Part shown: positions 1-7,414 of the stretch, in pieces
Position numbering within the stretch: position 1 is the first letter of the stretch
Layout: each line of letters starts with the position of its first letter
NCBI GenBank assembly: GCA_902782595.1
Contig: CACZNW010000200.1
Coordinates: 1-25,813, forward strand
Reading direction: 5' to 3'
DNA length: 25,813 nucleotides
From: an uncultured Methanobrevibacter sp.
Lineage (GTDB): Archaea; Methanobacteriota; Methanobacteria; Methanobacteriales; Methanobacteriaceae
Program-made: the position numbers and the translations under genes
The notes under the pieces: generated by a model
Seen by the model: the letters and a program-made list of their open reading frames with translations, nothing else
Database searches by the model: none
What the model was told of the DNA's origin: nothing

Positions 1-75
1 ATGAACCAACAACACTTCAAAACCGAGCAAATTATGGCACAAATCAGTGCTGCTCTTGAAGACTTAGGTAAATAG
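1..75 (+). CDS. C-terminal end of an unidentified protein (cut by window edge)
   Basis: Frame 1 is open from the first base and stops with TAG at 73-75, encoding 24 residues ending ISAALEDLGK. The ATG at position 1 may be an internal methionine, because no upstream sequence is visible to show a ribosome binding site. A hairpin plus T-tract follows the stop at once, as expected for the end of a transcription unit. I do not recognise the family from this fragment. Confidence 0.4.
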   Translation: MNQQHFKTEQIMAQISAALEDLGK

Positions 76-78
76 ATT

Positions 79-115
79 TAGAGATTATTTCTCTATTTCT
101 TTTTTTTATTTTTTA
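79..115 (+). terminator. Hairpin and T-rich terminator
   Basis: TAGAGA (79-84) and TCTCTA (90-95) form a perfect 6-bp stem with a 5-nt loop. A run of about 20 bases that is almost all T follows. It lies 3 nt after the stop of the upstream gene. Archaeal termination relies mainly on the T-tract, which is strong here. Confidence 0.6.
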
Positions 116-455
116 GATATTGCCATTCACTATATAAGATTTAATCCATCAATCTTCTTTGAATTTAATATTTGACAGATTTTAAATTGTAGTATATTAA
201 TCTATTTGTTAATTTCTGTTGATGTTTACTTTTGATATATGATATTTTTACAAGTAATTTCTTTTTTTAATATTGAAGCAAGTATTATTCAATCTAAAAA
301 ACATGTATAAATCAATATTTCTTAATTAAAGCAATTTAACACCTTAAAAAACTATAAAATTTATTAATAACCATGTTCAATATATAATCGACTAGTCTAT
401 GAAAGCTTTTGCTTGCTTAAATTAAATCATTCCAATATTTGCATAGGTGATTATT
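116..455. other. AT-rich intergenic stretch, no gene recognised
   Basis: No open frame of convincing length or composition is visible. A TATA-like run (ATATATAA, about 380-388) sits about 70 nt before the candidate small ORF at 456 and could drive it. Nothing else is supported. Confidence 0.4.
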
Positions 456-539
456 TTGAGTAAAGAAAGTGAATTGTTCTTAAAATTATTAATAAACATT
501 TTCAGACTCATCACCATTATCATAATCAGGTTTTTTTAA
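456..539 (+). CDS. Candidate 27-residue hydrophobic peptide, TTG start
   Basis: This short frame starts at a TTG four bases after AGGTGAT (445-451), one of the best matches in the window to the archaeal anti-Shine-Dalgarno sequence. It encodes a polar N-terminus (MSKESE) followed by about 20 mostly aliphatic residues ending IIIIRFF, the shape of a minimal single-pass membrane peptide. A TATA-like element lies around 380. It overlaps the antisense small ORF at 489-749. No family is recognised, and such composition also arises by chance in AT-rich DNA, so the only real support is the ribosome binding site. Confidence 0.3.
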   Translation: MSKESELFLKLLINIFRLITIIIIRFF

Positions 540-749
540 GATAGAACCTTGCTGTTGAATGTCAAAAAATTTCAAGTTTAGAATTTCCTTTGGTAAGCTT
601 TTCCTGCTTTCATGATACGTATCAAAAATTTTATATGCTATTAAGTTTATACAAATTATTATACAAAATTTTAAAAAAGCCTTTTTAAAATAATGTATGC
701 AAATATTGGAGTTAAATATGAAGTTAGATTTTTCTAACTTTATATTCAT
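489..749 (-). CDS. Hypothetical small single-pass membrane protein (86 aa), doubtful
   Basis: The frame encodes 86 residues with one hydrophobic segment (about residues 24-43, FLKFCIIICINLIAYKIF) between a lysine-rich N-terminus and a polar, acidic C-terminus. No family is recognised. The start is odd: the only good ribosome binding site (AAGGAG at 779-774) is followed by an ATG (770-768) whose next codon is TAA (767-765), and the ORF's own ATG lies in the same frame seven codons later, too far from that site. The gene may therefore be inactivated at codon 2, use the distant ATG, or not exist. It also overlaps the antisense candidate peptide at 456-539. Confidence 0.3.
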   Translation of the reverse strand: MNIKLEKSNFIFNSNICIHYFKKAFLKFCIIICINLIAYKIFDTYHESRKSLPKEILNLKFFDIQQQGSILKKPDYDNGDESENVY

Positions 750-842
750 TAATCTGTTTTTATCTTACATTTTCTCCTTAAATTTAATGTTTTAACTGAT
801 ATTTGTCGATTTAATATAATTCAAAATTCATTTTTCATAACC

Positions 843-899
843 ATTATATTAGATGATAAACAAAAATTAAATCATAAATATATATTTGGATATTAGGTG
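843..899 (+). promoter_or_regulatory. glyA promoter and ribosome binding site
   Basis: ATTATATTA at 843-851 is a plausible TATA box, placing transcription start near 873. AGGTG at 895-899 is the ribosome binding site, six bases before the ATG at 906. A second AT-rich run at 876-885 is an alternative TATA. Confidence 0.4.
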
Positions 900-905
900 T
901 AGTAA

Positions 906-2177
906 ATGACTAATTATCATGATGAAATTTTAAATTTTGAAAAAATCGCAAAAGAACATACTCAATATATGAGAAACAGTATTAATTTAATTGCTTCTGA
1001 AAACGTGACAAGTGTGGAAGTCACTGAAGCTGTAGCAACTGATTTTGCTCACAGATACGCTGAAGGACAGGCATTTGAAAGATTCTATGAAGGATGTCAA
1101 TACATTGATTTAATAGAAGATAAAACCAAAAAACTTTCCTGTGAAGTTTATGACTGTGATTATGCTAATGTTCAGCCGGTATCAGGTGTAACAGCTAACC
1201 TCGCTGCATTCTTTGCATTTGCAAAACCTGGTGAAAAAGTAATGGCTCTTGAAGTACCTTCAGGAGGCCACATTTCACATGCAGATGTCAGTGCAGCAGG
1301 GATCCGTGGTCTGAAAACAGTTTTCCACCCACTGGATAAAGATGTAATGAACATTGACATCGATGCTATGAACAAAAAAATCATCGAGGAAAAACCAAAA
1401 ATAGTATTGTTCGGAGGCAGTTTATTCTTATTCCCTCATCCGGTTAAAGAAGCACGTGAAGCAGCTGATGAAGTTGGAGCAACTGTCATGTATGACGGAG
1501 CACATGTTCTTGGTTTAATTGCAGGAGGACAATTCCAGCAGCCTTTAAAAGAAGGTGCAGATGTAATGATGGGAAGTACTCATAAGACATTCCCTGGTCC
1601 GCAGGGAGGAATCATTCTCTCAAGCAAAGAAAATGAGGAACTTATAGACAATGCAGTATTTCCCGGTGTTGTAAGTAACCACCATTTACACCACCTGTTA
1701 GGTTTGGGAATCGCAACTGCTGAAATGCTTGAATTCGGTGAAGCTTATGCAAAACAAACCATTAAAAATGCTCAGGCATTAGGTCAGGCAATGTATGAAA
1801 GAGGATTCGATGTCTTATGCGAAGATTTGGGTTTCACTCAGTCCCACCAGATTGCTGTCAATTTAACAGACATCAGATCAGCATCCGACATTGCAAAGGA
1901 ACTTGCCGACAACAATGTTATCCTAAACAAAAACCTTCTTCCTGGTGATGACAGGGACAATTCCGACAACCCTTCAGGTATCAGAATAGGTACCCAGGAA
2001 ATCACAAGAAGAGGTTTAAAGGAAAAAGAAATGGATGAAGTTGCAGAATTCATTAAACGTGTGGCGGTCGATAAAGAGGATATTGCAGATGAAGTTGCAG
2101 AATTTATGAACCAGTTCACCGTTCTTGACTATGCATTTTCAAAAAGAGAAGCTTATAAATATCATAGATTAGATTAA
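906..2177 (+). CDS. glyA: Serine hydroxymethyltransferase
   Basis: This PLP enzyme interconverts serine and glycine. In methanogens the one-carbon carrier is tetrahydromethanopterin (H4MPT) rather than folate. The 423 residues fit the family. The N-terminus shows the NLIASEN motif and HRYAEG. The PLP-binding aspartate and histidine lie in YDGAHVLG (D197, H200), and the Schiff-base lysine is K227 in GSTHKTFPGPQGG. The C-terminal part contains GIRIGTQEITRRG. The ATG at 906 is preceded by AGGTG at good spacing. The stop is one base before the ATG of the DmrX-like gene, so the two are almost certainly co-transcribed, linking an H4MPT-using enzyme to a probable H4MPT-forming one. Confidence 0.97.
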   Translation: MTNYHDEILNFEKIAKEHTQYMRNSINLIASENVTSVEVTEAVATDFAHRYAEGQAFERFYEGCQYIDLIEDKTKKLSCEVYDCDYANVQPVSGVTANLAAFFAFAKPGEKVMALEVPSGGHISHADVSAAGIRGLKTVFHPLDKDVMNIDIDAMNKKIIEEKPKIVLFGGSLFLFPHPVKEAREAADEVGATVMYDGAHVLGLIAGGQFQQPLKEGADVMMGSTHKTFPGPQGGIILSSKENEELIDNAVFPGVVSNHHLHHLLGLGIATAEMLEFGEAYAKQTIKNAQALGQAMYERGFDVLCEDLGFTQSHQIAVNLTDIRSASDIAKELADNNVILNKNLLPGDDRDNSDNPSGIRIGTQEITRRGLKEKEMDEVAEFIKRVAVDKEDIADEVAEFMNQFTVLDYAFSKREAYKYHRLD

Positions 2178-2178
2178 T

Positions 2179-2877
2179 ATGAGAATAGCCTTTGCATTTA
2201 CTGGAGCTGGTCATTTACTTCGTGAATCAGTTAAAGTTGCTGTAGAATTATCTAAAAAGCATGAAGTCACTGTATTCCTCTCAGGAGCAGCCGAAGAAGT
2301 CCTTAAAATGTATGGACTTTATGAAAATGTTGTTCGTATAACCGGTGGAAAATACCGTGAATTAGCAACTGATTCCAGCCAAAAATTTTCATATCCAATT
2401 ACAGGTCGTTTATCTTTAGGTAAATACGACCTCCTAATAGTTTCACCGGCTACAGCAAATACAGTTTCAAAAATAGTTTACGGAATAGCCGACACACTCG
2501 TTACAAATGCGGTAGCACAAGCCGGAAAAGGTGCTGTTAAAACTTATATGGTGCCTGTTGACATACATCCGGGACCTGTTGACACTGTACTGCCGTCCAA
2601 AATTGAACTGTCAAAATGCCAGGACTGTGATGATTGTGTTGCGGCACTTGCCTGTGAGCAGGGTGCTATTATTCCACATTCAGAAATAGATTTGACAAAA
2701 TGTATCGGCTGTGGTCTGTGCAGAAACAGCTGTCCTTATGATGCAATTTCAGAAGGTAAAATCATAACAATCTATATGAGAGACATCGATATTGAAAATA
2801 CCCGCAAGCTTGAGGCTATTGACGATATTGAAATCTTTGAAAATCCTTGTGACATTCTGAATAAAATTTCCGGATAA
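2179..2877 (+). CDS. dmrX: Archaeal iron-sulfur flavoprotein, probable dihydromethanopterin reductase (DmrX-like)
   Basis: The first ~130 residues are an HFCD-type flavoprotein domain: GAGHLLRES near the N-terminus and SPATANTVSKIVYGIADTL around residues 95-113, where FMN binds. A ferredoxin-like module follows. The second cluster motif is standard (C175, C178, C181, C185-Pro). The first is unusual, C147-x2-C150-x2-C153-x5-C159, without the trailing proline. This architecture is the archaeoflavoprotein/DmrX family, in which the Methanosarcina member reduces dihydromethanopterin to H4MPT. The function here is by family and by its place one base behind glyA. It might instead be another Fe-S flavoprotein redox carrier. 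It converges on the DUF192 gene with a single base between the stop codons. Confidence 0.75.
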   Translation: MRIAFAFTGAGHLLRESVKVAVELSKKHEVTVFLSGAAEEVLKMYGLYENVVRITGGKYRELATDSSQKFSYPITGRLSLGKYDLLIVSPATANTVSKIVYGIADTLVTNAVAQAGKGAVKTYMVPVDIHPGPVDTVLPSKIELSKCQDCDDCVAALACEQGAIIPHSEIDLTKCIGCGLCRNSCPYDAISEGKIITIYMRDIDIENTRKLEAIDDIEIFENPCDILNKISG

Positions 2878-2878
2878 G

Positions 2879-3169
2879 TTAGATGAAATCTAATTTATCA
2901 TTAATATTTAATTTCAGCAATCCTTTTTTTGTTTCAATTATATATTTTGCCTGTTTTTTTGGTCTGTAGAACTTCCACGGTTTTAAGCTTATCTTATCAA
3001 AAATAATCCCGTTTTCATCAATGTAGTAAATGTCTATTTCAAACCGCATGAACATTGTATGGATGCTGGAATCCTTGAGGTCTGTAAATACCATGATTTC
3101 GCTGAAGTCCTTTTTTCCCATAAGACCTATCAGCCGTTTAAAAAATGTATCTGCATAGATTATTTTCAT
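2879..3169 (-). CDS. DUF192 family protein
   Basis: The 96 residues match the small DUF192 family: an RLIGLMGKKDF motif near the start, a central HTMFMRFEIDIYYID that corresponds to the family's W-M-K-N / I-D-I-hydrophobic-D signature, then a proline-containing turn and a KGLLKLNINDKLDFI ending. No signal peptide is seen, so the protein is probably cytoplasmic. DUF192 has no firmly established biochemical role. There is no ribosome binding site, and a TATA-like ACTTATATAT (3200-3191) sits about 26 bases before the ATG, which suggests a leaderless transcript. It is separate from the DsbA-like gene upstream on the same strand. Confidence 0.85.
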   Translation of the reverse strand: MKIIYADTFFKRLIGLMGKKDFSEIMVFTDLKDSSIHTMFMRFEIDIYYIDENGIIFDKISLKPWKFYRPKKQAKYIIETKKGLLKLNINDKLDFI

Positions 3170-3190
3170 ACTTATTCTATTGTTTTTAGA

Positions 3191-3200
3191 ATATATAAGT
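3191..3200 (-). promoter_or_regulatory. TATA box for a leaderless DUF192 transcript
   Basis: On the minus strand the sequence reads ACTTATATAT, centred about 26 bases before the ATG at 3169. That is the usual archaeal TATA-to-start distance, so transcription should begin at or next to the start codon. Confidence 0.45.
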
Positions 3201-3227
3201 TTTTAACAAGTTAAAAGCAATATTGAT

Positions 3228-3824
3228 TTATATGTATGTTTTATTTCTTATTTTGCCACTTGTCAAATCTTTTAATGCTGTTTTAAAGTCTTCCTTTTCA
3301 AAGGCACCGGGGATTATTAACTGGTGATTGGGGGTGTGAATTATGTAATGGGGAACTGCGGTAATTCCATTGAAAACAGCTTCTTCTGTATCAACTTCCA
3401 CTTCGACTCCATAAGTTTTGCCTGAAATAAAATCCATAACGGTTTTCTCATCCATTCCGCATTTTTTTGATATGTCAATCAACACTTCATCATCAGAGAT
3501 GTCCTTGCCTGTGAAATTGGCTTCATATATTTTAAAAATGAGATCTAAAAGAATTTCCGGACAGTTATTCTCGGCGAATTTGATTAATCTGTGGGCGTTT
3601 CGTGATGATTTGAATTCGAAAGTGTCTATCACTATTCCTTCGCTGTCTGCAATGTCTTTAATTTCATCGACCTGCGATTTTGTAAAATTAATATCTAATG
3701 AAAGCTCAAAGGCTATCATTTCCCATTCACATTCCAGATTTAACTCATCAATTGCTTGTGATAGGCGATTAAGTCCAATGTATGAATAAGGACAGTTGAA
3801 ATCGCTCCAAAAAACTATTTTCAT
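3228..3824 (-). CDS. DsbA/FrnE-family thioredoxin-fold protein with a CPYS active site
   Basis: The N-terminus MKIVFWSDFNCPYSYIG is a thioredoxin-fold beta-alpha start matching the FrnE / 2-hydroxychromene-2-carboxylate isomerase branch of DsbA-like proteins. The 198 residues contain a helical insertion and then the cis-proline region near GITAVPHYIIH, where V-P precedes the last strands. FrnE-type oxidoreductases usually have CPWC; here the second cysteine is serine (CPYS), so dithiol chemistry at this site is not possible and a monothiol or isomerase-like role is more likely. No signal peptide is present, so it is probably cytoplasmic. Its ATG overlaps the stop of the 34-residue gene upstream (ATGA), which implies coupled translation. 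Confidence 0.8.
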   Translation of the reverse strand: MKIVFWSDFNCPYSYIGLNRLSQAIDELNLECEWEMIAFELSLDINFTKSQVDEIKDIADSEGIVIDTFEFKSSRNAHRLIKFAENNCPEILLDLIFKIYEANFTGKDISDDEVLIDISKKCGMDEKTVMDFISGKTYGVEVEVDTEEAVFNGITAVPHYIIHTPNHQLIIPGAFEKEDFKTALKDLTSGKIRNKTYI

Positions 3825-3925
3825 TTTTTCTTTTTCTGATTATCCTTTTTTTTAGCCATTTTATATAGTTTAATCGTATTGTCTATTACCTTGAAAAGTG
3901 AATTATATTTTCTCATGAATCCCAT
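3821..3925 (-). CDS. Small lysine-rich protein (34 aa) translationally coupled to the DsbA-like gene
   Basis: This frame starts at ATG 3925-3923 and ends with TGA at 3823-3821. That stop shares ATGA with the start codon of the DsbA-like gene. It encodes MGFMRKYNSLFKVIDNTIKL and then a strongly basic tail rich in lysine. There is no clear ribosome binding site. A TATA-like ACATATAA on the minus strand lies about 25-30 bases upstream, so the mRNA could be leaderless. An in-frame TAA lies two codons before the start. No family is recognised. The exact four-base overlap with a real gene is the main evidence that it is translated. The ATG at 3916-3914 is an alternative start giving 31 residues. 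Confidence 0.5.
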   Translation of the reverse strand: MGFMRKYNSLFKVIDNTIKLYKMAKKKDNQKKKK

Positions 3926-4050
3926 GGTTTAATATATTGAATTTTTCTTATATGTATTTTCTCATAGGGGATTAAATTGTGAAGGATTATAATTAAATTT
4001 GGGATTTCACCGGTTTTCCATAACCTTTATTTATTATCTAAAACAAAAAG

Positions 4051-4152
4051 ATATATATTATAAATCATTTGATATGTGTGCCGATAACATATTAATTATC
4101 GTTATCGGGCATTAAATCAGTTTAATTTTAATATTTGCACATATTAATTATC
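4051..4152 (+). promoter_or_regulatory. ileS promoter and leader with inverted and direct repeats
   Basis: A TATA run occupies 4051-4064, placing transcription start near 4080-4090. At 4081-4088 CCGATAAC is matched by GTTATCGG at 4101-4108, a perfect 8-bp inverted repeat around a 12-base spacer. The sequence ACATATTAATTATC occurs twice exactly, at 4087-4100 inside that hairpin and at 4139-4152 just before the ileS ribosome binding site. These could be operator sites or an RNA element in the 5' leader. No known riboswitch is recognised. Confidence 0.55.
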
Positions 4153-4170
4153 AATTTTCGAGGAGTTAAA

Positions 4171-7100
4171 ATGCCAATACAAGAGGCAGATAAATCATAC
4201 GATCACGATAAGATAGAAAGGAAAGTACAGAAATTCTGGAAACAGGAAGATACTTTCAAAAAAGTAAATGAACTTAGAGAACAGGGTCCCAGATATTCAT
4301 TTTTAGACGGCCCGCCATACTGCAGCGGTAAAATACACTTGGGTACAGCCTGGAATAAAATTATAAAAGACACTTACCTGAGATACAAATCAATGAACGG
4401 ATTCAGTTTAAGAAGACAGGCCGGATGGGACATGCACGGACTTCCGATTGAAAATAAGGTAGAGCATTTGATGGATATTCAGTCCAAACAGGAAATCGAA
4501 GAAATTGGTATCGACAAATTCGTTGACAAGTGCAGAGAATTTGCCCTGGAAAACAAGGTTGCAATGGAAGATGAATTCGACCAGTTGGGTGTTTGGATGG
4601 ATTGGGACGACCCGTACATGACACTTGATCCTAAATATATGGAATCTTCATGGTGGATGCTTAAAAGGGCTAACGAACAGGATTTACTTATCAACGACCA
4701 GAGGGTAATCAGCTGGTGTCCTCACTGTGGAACAGCTCTTGCGGCCGCTGAAATAGAATATGAAGAAAAGGAAGACCCTTCTATCTATATTAAATTCCCG
4801 GTTAAAGGCGAGGAAAACACTTATTTCCTTGTCTGGACAACAACCCCGTGGACTCTGCCCGCCAACATGGCAATCTGTGTAAATCCCGAATTTGATTATG
4901 TTTACGTTTCAAAAGACGGCGAAAATTATATATTATCCGAAAACCTGATGGAAGATGTTTTGGGAAAACAGATTAAGATTCACAGAACCAAAATACCTGC
5001 TGAAAGCGAAGATGAGGAAGACCAGATTATTGAAGAAAAAGAGGTAATGTATGAAGTCATCAAAACCGTTAAGGGTGAGGATTTAATCGGAATGAGTTAT
5101 GATTATGTCCTGATGGATGAAGTTCCAATACACTCACAATTCGATGAAATAGAAGCCGTTCATAAAGTATTGCCGGGAGACCATGTTGAACTTGGCGAAG
5201 GTACAGGTCTTGTTCATACCGCACCCGGTCACGGTCCTGATGACTTTGAAGTTGGTAAAGCAAATGACATTCCGATATTCTGTCCTGTAGGCGAAGACGG
5301 ATGCTTTACACAGGACGCAGGTAAATATGCAGACAAATTCACAAAAGAAGAAAACCCTCAAATCATCGCTGATCTTGAAGATAAAGGTTTGATGTATAAG
5401 TCAGAAACCATTGAGCACAGATACGGAGTATGCTGGAGATGTAAAACCCCTATCATTTACCGTGCAACCAAACAGTGGTTCTTAAAGGTAACAGATATCA
5501 AACAAAAAATGCTTGATGAAATTGATAAAGTCCAGTGGGTACCTAAATGGGCCGGTGAAGGAAGATTCTATGACTGGGTTGACAATGCACGTGACTGGAC
5601 AATTTCCAGACAAAGATACTGGGGTATTCCAATACCAATCTGGGAGTGTCCCGACTGCGGTGAGCTGAAGGTCATAGGTTCTCTGGCAGAACTGAAAGAG
5701 GAATCATTAAACGAAATCAGCGTCAGCGATTCAGAGCTTATTCACAGGCCTTACGTTGATGAAGTCGAAGTTAAATGTGACAAGTGCGGTCAGACCATCA
5801 AAAGAATCCCTGATGTACTGGATGTATGGATTGATTCTGGTGTTGCCGGATGGGCTTCACTATACTATCCGCAGGAAGCCAACAAATTCCAGGACTGGTT
5901 CCCTTATGACTTTATTACAGAAGGTCACGACCAGACAAGAGGATGGTTCTATTCACAGTTGGGTACCGGAGTAATAGCAATGGGTCAGAGTCCATATAAG
6001 AAAGTATTGATGCACGGTTTTGTTTTGGATGAACACGGAAACAAAATGTCAAAATCACTGGGTAATGTAGTTGCTCCTGAAGAGGTAATTGAAAAATACG
6101 GAGCCGACGTTTTAAGATTCTACCTGTTGTGGGCTTCCAAACCGTGGGATGATTTGAAATTCGTATGGGAAGAACTTTTAAACATAAATAAAATGTTCAA
6201 CATCTTATGGAACGTTTATGTGTTCTCAACCACTTACATGTCTCTTGACAACTTCAATCCAATCGGATTAACCGAAGATGACATGATTTTACGCTCAGAA
6301 GACAAATGGATAATTTCCAAAGCAAACTCACTGGTCATGGAAGTGGCCGGTGATTTGGATGATTTATTCTTCCACAAGGCTACAAGAAAAATCAACAATT
6401 TCATCCTTGAGGATTTAAGCAGATGGTATGTCAGACTTATCCGTGGAAGAACATGGGTTGAAAGCGATGATCCGGATAAAGTGGGTGCTTATTACAGTTT
6501 ATACACAGCTCTTGTTAAACTTATTCAGGTATTGTGTCCGATAGCTCCTCACGTATGTGAAGAAATCTATGAGAACCTTGTTAAGGGAGTAAATCCTGAA
6601 GCTCCTCAAAGCATTCATATGCTTGACTGGGAATATGACGGGGATGCAATAGATATTGAGCTTGAAGCTAAAATGGATGTTGCACGTGAAGTAATCGAAG
6701 CGTCCATAAGGGCAAGGGACATGGCGCAATACAAACTCAGATGGCCGGTAGCTGACATTACCGTTGTATCACAGGATGATAATGTTTTAAAAGCTATTGA
6801 AGAGTTAACAGATATTATCAAGGACCAGTCCAACACCAAAGAAGTGTTATGCGCCAGCGAATTTGAAAAACTGTCATTTATAGCAAAACCTAACCTCAAG
6901 ATTTTAGGTCCGAAACTCAAAGGCGACATGGGCAAAGTTGTAAAAGGTCTGAAAGAAGCTGACGGAAACAAAATCAAAGCTGAGCTTGATGCCAACGGAT
7001 GTATTGTCATTGAAGGAATCGAACTGTCATCAGAAGAGGTACTGTTTGATTCAGAACTTCCGGACGATTTCGTATCATCAGAATTTGAAGGTGGAAACGT

Positions 7101-7404
7101 ATTTGTAAACACCAACATCACACTTGAAATCAGACAGGAAGCTATGGCACGTGAACTCATAAGAAGAATACAGGACATGAGAAAAACCCTTGATTTGGAT
7201 GTTGAAGCAAACATTAACGTGGATGTTGAAACATCAGCCGAATTCAAGGATTTAATAGTACCTCAATCAGAAATCATAGCTCATGAGGTAAGAGCCAAAA
7301 GCCTCATTATAACAGACACTGAAGAATGCAGTAAAGATTCTAAAGATTATACTAAAGAATGGGATATTGAAGGAGAAAAAGTTATTATTTCAATAAAAAA
7401 TTAG
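4171..7404 (+). CDS. ileS: Isoleucyl-tRNA synthetase
   Basis: This class I synthetase charges tRNA-Ile. The 1077-residue archaeal/eukaryotic-type enzyme shows the HIGH-type motif HLGT (56-59) after DGPPYCSGKI, GWDMHGLPIE, an editing domain with WTTTPWTLPANMA, and KMSKS at 625-629. Cysteine pairs (CPHC, CWRC, CPDC, CDKC) lie at likely zinc sites. The helical anticodon-binding region follows, with WDDLKFVWEELLNI just after the KMSKS loop. I chose the ATG at 4171 because GAGGAG lies 5-6 bases upstream. The frame is open to 4135, but that extension would run through the repeat-bearing leader. purL follows after 10 bases, probably in the same operon. Confidence 0.97.
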   Translation: MPIQEADKSYDHDKIERKVQKFWKQEDTFKKVNELREQGPRYSFLDGPPYCSGKIHLGTAWNKIIKDTYLRYKSMNGFSLRRQAGWDMHGLPIENKVEHLMDIQSKQEIEEIGIDKFVDKCREFALENKVAMEDEFDQLGVWMDWDDPYMTLDPKYMESSWWMLKRANEQDLLINDQRVISWCPHCGTALAAAEIEYEEKEDPSIYIKFPVKGEENTYFLVWTTTPWTLPANMAICVNPEFDYVYVSKDGENYILSENLMEDVLGKQIKIHRTKIPAESEDEEDQIIEEKEVMYEVIKTVKGEDLIGMSYDYVLMDEVPIHSQFDEIEAVHKVLPGDHVELGEGTGLVHTAPGHGPDDFEVGKANDIPIFCPVGEDGCFTQDAGKYADKFTKEENPQIIADLEDKGLMYKSETIEHRYGVCWRCKTPIIYRATKQWFLKVTDIKQKMLDEIDKVQWVPKWAGEGRFYDWVDNARDWTISRQRYWGIPIPIWECPDCGELKVIGSLAELKEESLNEISVSDSELIHRPYVDEVEVKCDKCGQTIKRIPDVLDVWIDSGVAGWASLYYPQEANKFQDWFPYDFITEGHDQTRGWFYSQLGTGVIAMGQSPYKKVLMHGFVLDEHGNKMSKSLGNVVAPEEVIEKYGADVLRFYLLWASKPWDDLKFVWEELLNINKMFNILWNVYVFSTTYMSLDNFNPIGLTEDDMILRSEDKWIISKANSLVMEVAGDLDDLFFHKATRKINNFILEDLSRWYVRLIRGRTWVESDDPDKVGAYYSLYTALVKLIQVLCPIAPHVCEEIYENLVKGVNPEAPQSIHMLDWEYDGDAIDIELEAKMDVAREVIEASIRARDMAQYKLRWPVADITVVSQDDNVLKAIEELTDIIKDQSNTKEVLCASEFEKLSFIAKPNLKILGPKLKGDMGKVVKGLKEADGNKIKAELDANGCIVIEGIELSSEEVLFDSELPDDFVSSEFEGGNVFVNTNITLEIRQEAMARELIRRIQDMRKTLDLDVEANINVDVETSAEFKDLIVPQSEIIAHEVRAKSLIITDTEECSKDSKDYTKEWDIEGEKVIISIKN

Positions 7405-7414
7405 TGGTGTTAAC

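Noticed and set aside
4081..4152. T-box riboswitch before ileS
   Set aside because: No T-box core sequence is visible, and this class is bacterial; the repeats are kept as an unexplained element instead.
4135..4170. Upstream in-frame start for ileS
   Set aside because: The extension translates repeat-bearing leader DNA, and a strong GAGGAG sits just before the ATG at 4171.
6615..7247. 210-codon open frame on the minus strand inside ileS
   Set aside because: It is antisense to a strongly conserved synthetase, is dominated by Ser/Leu/Ile as expected from the complement of Asp/Glu/Lys codons, and has no ribosome binding site or known motif.
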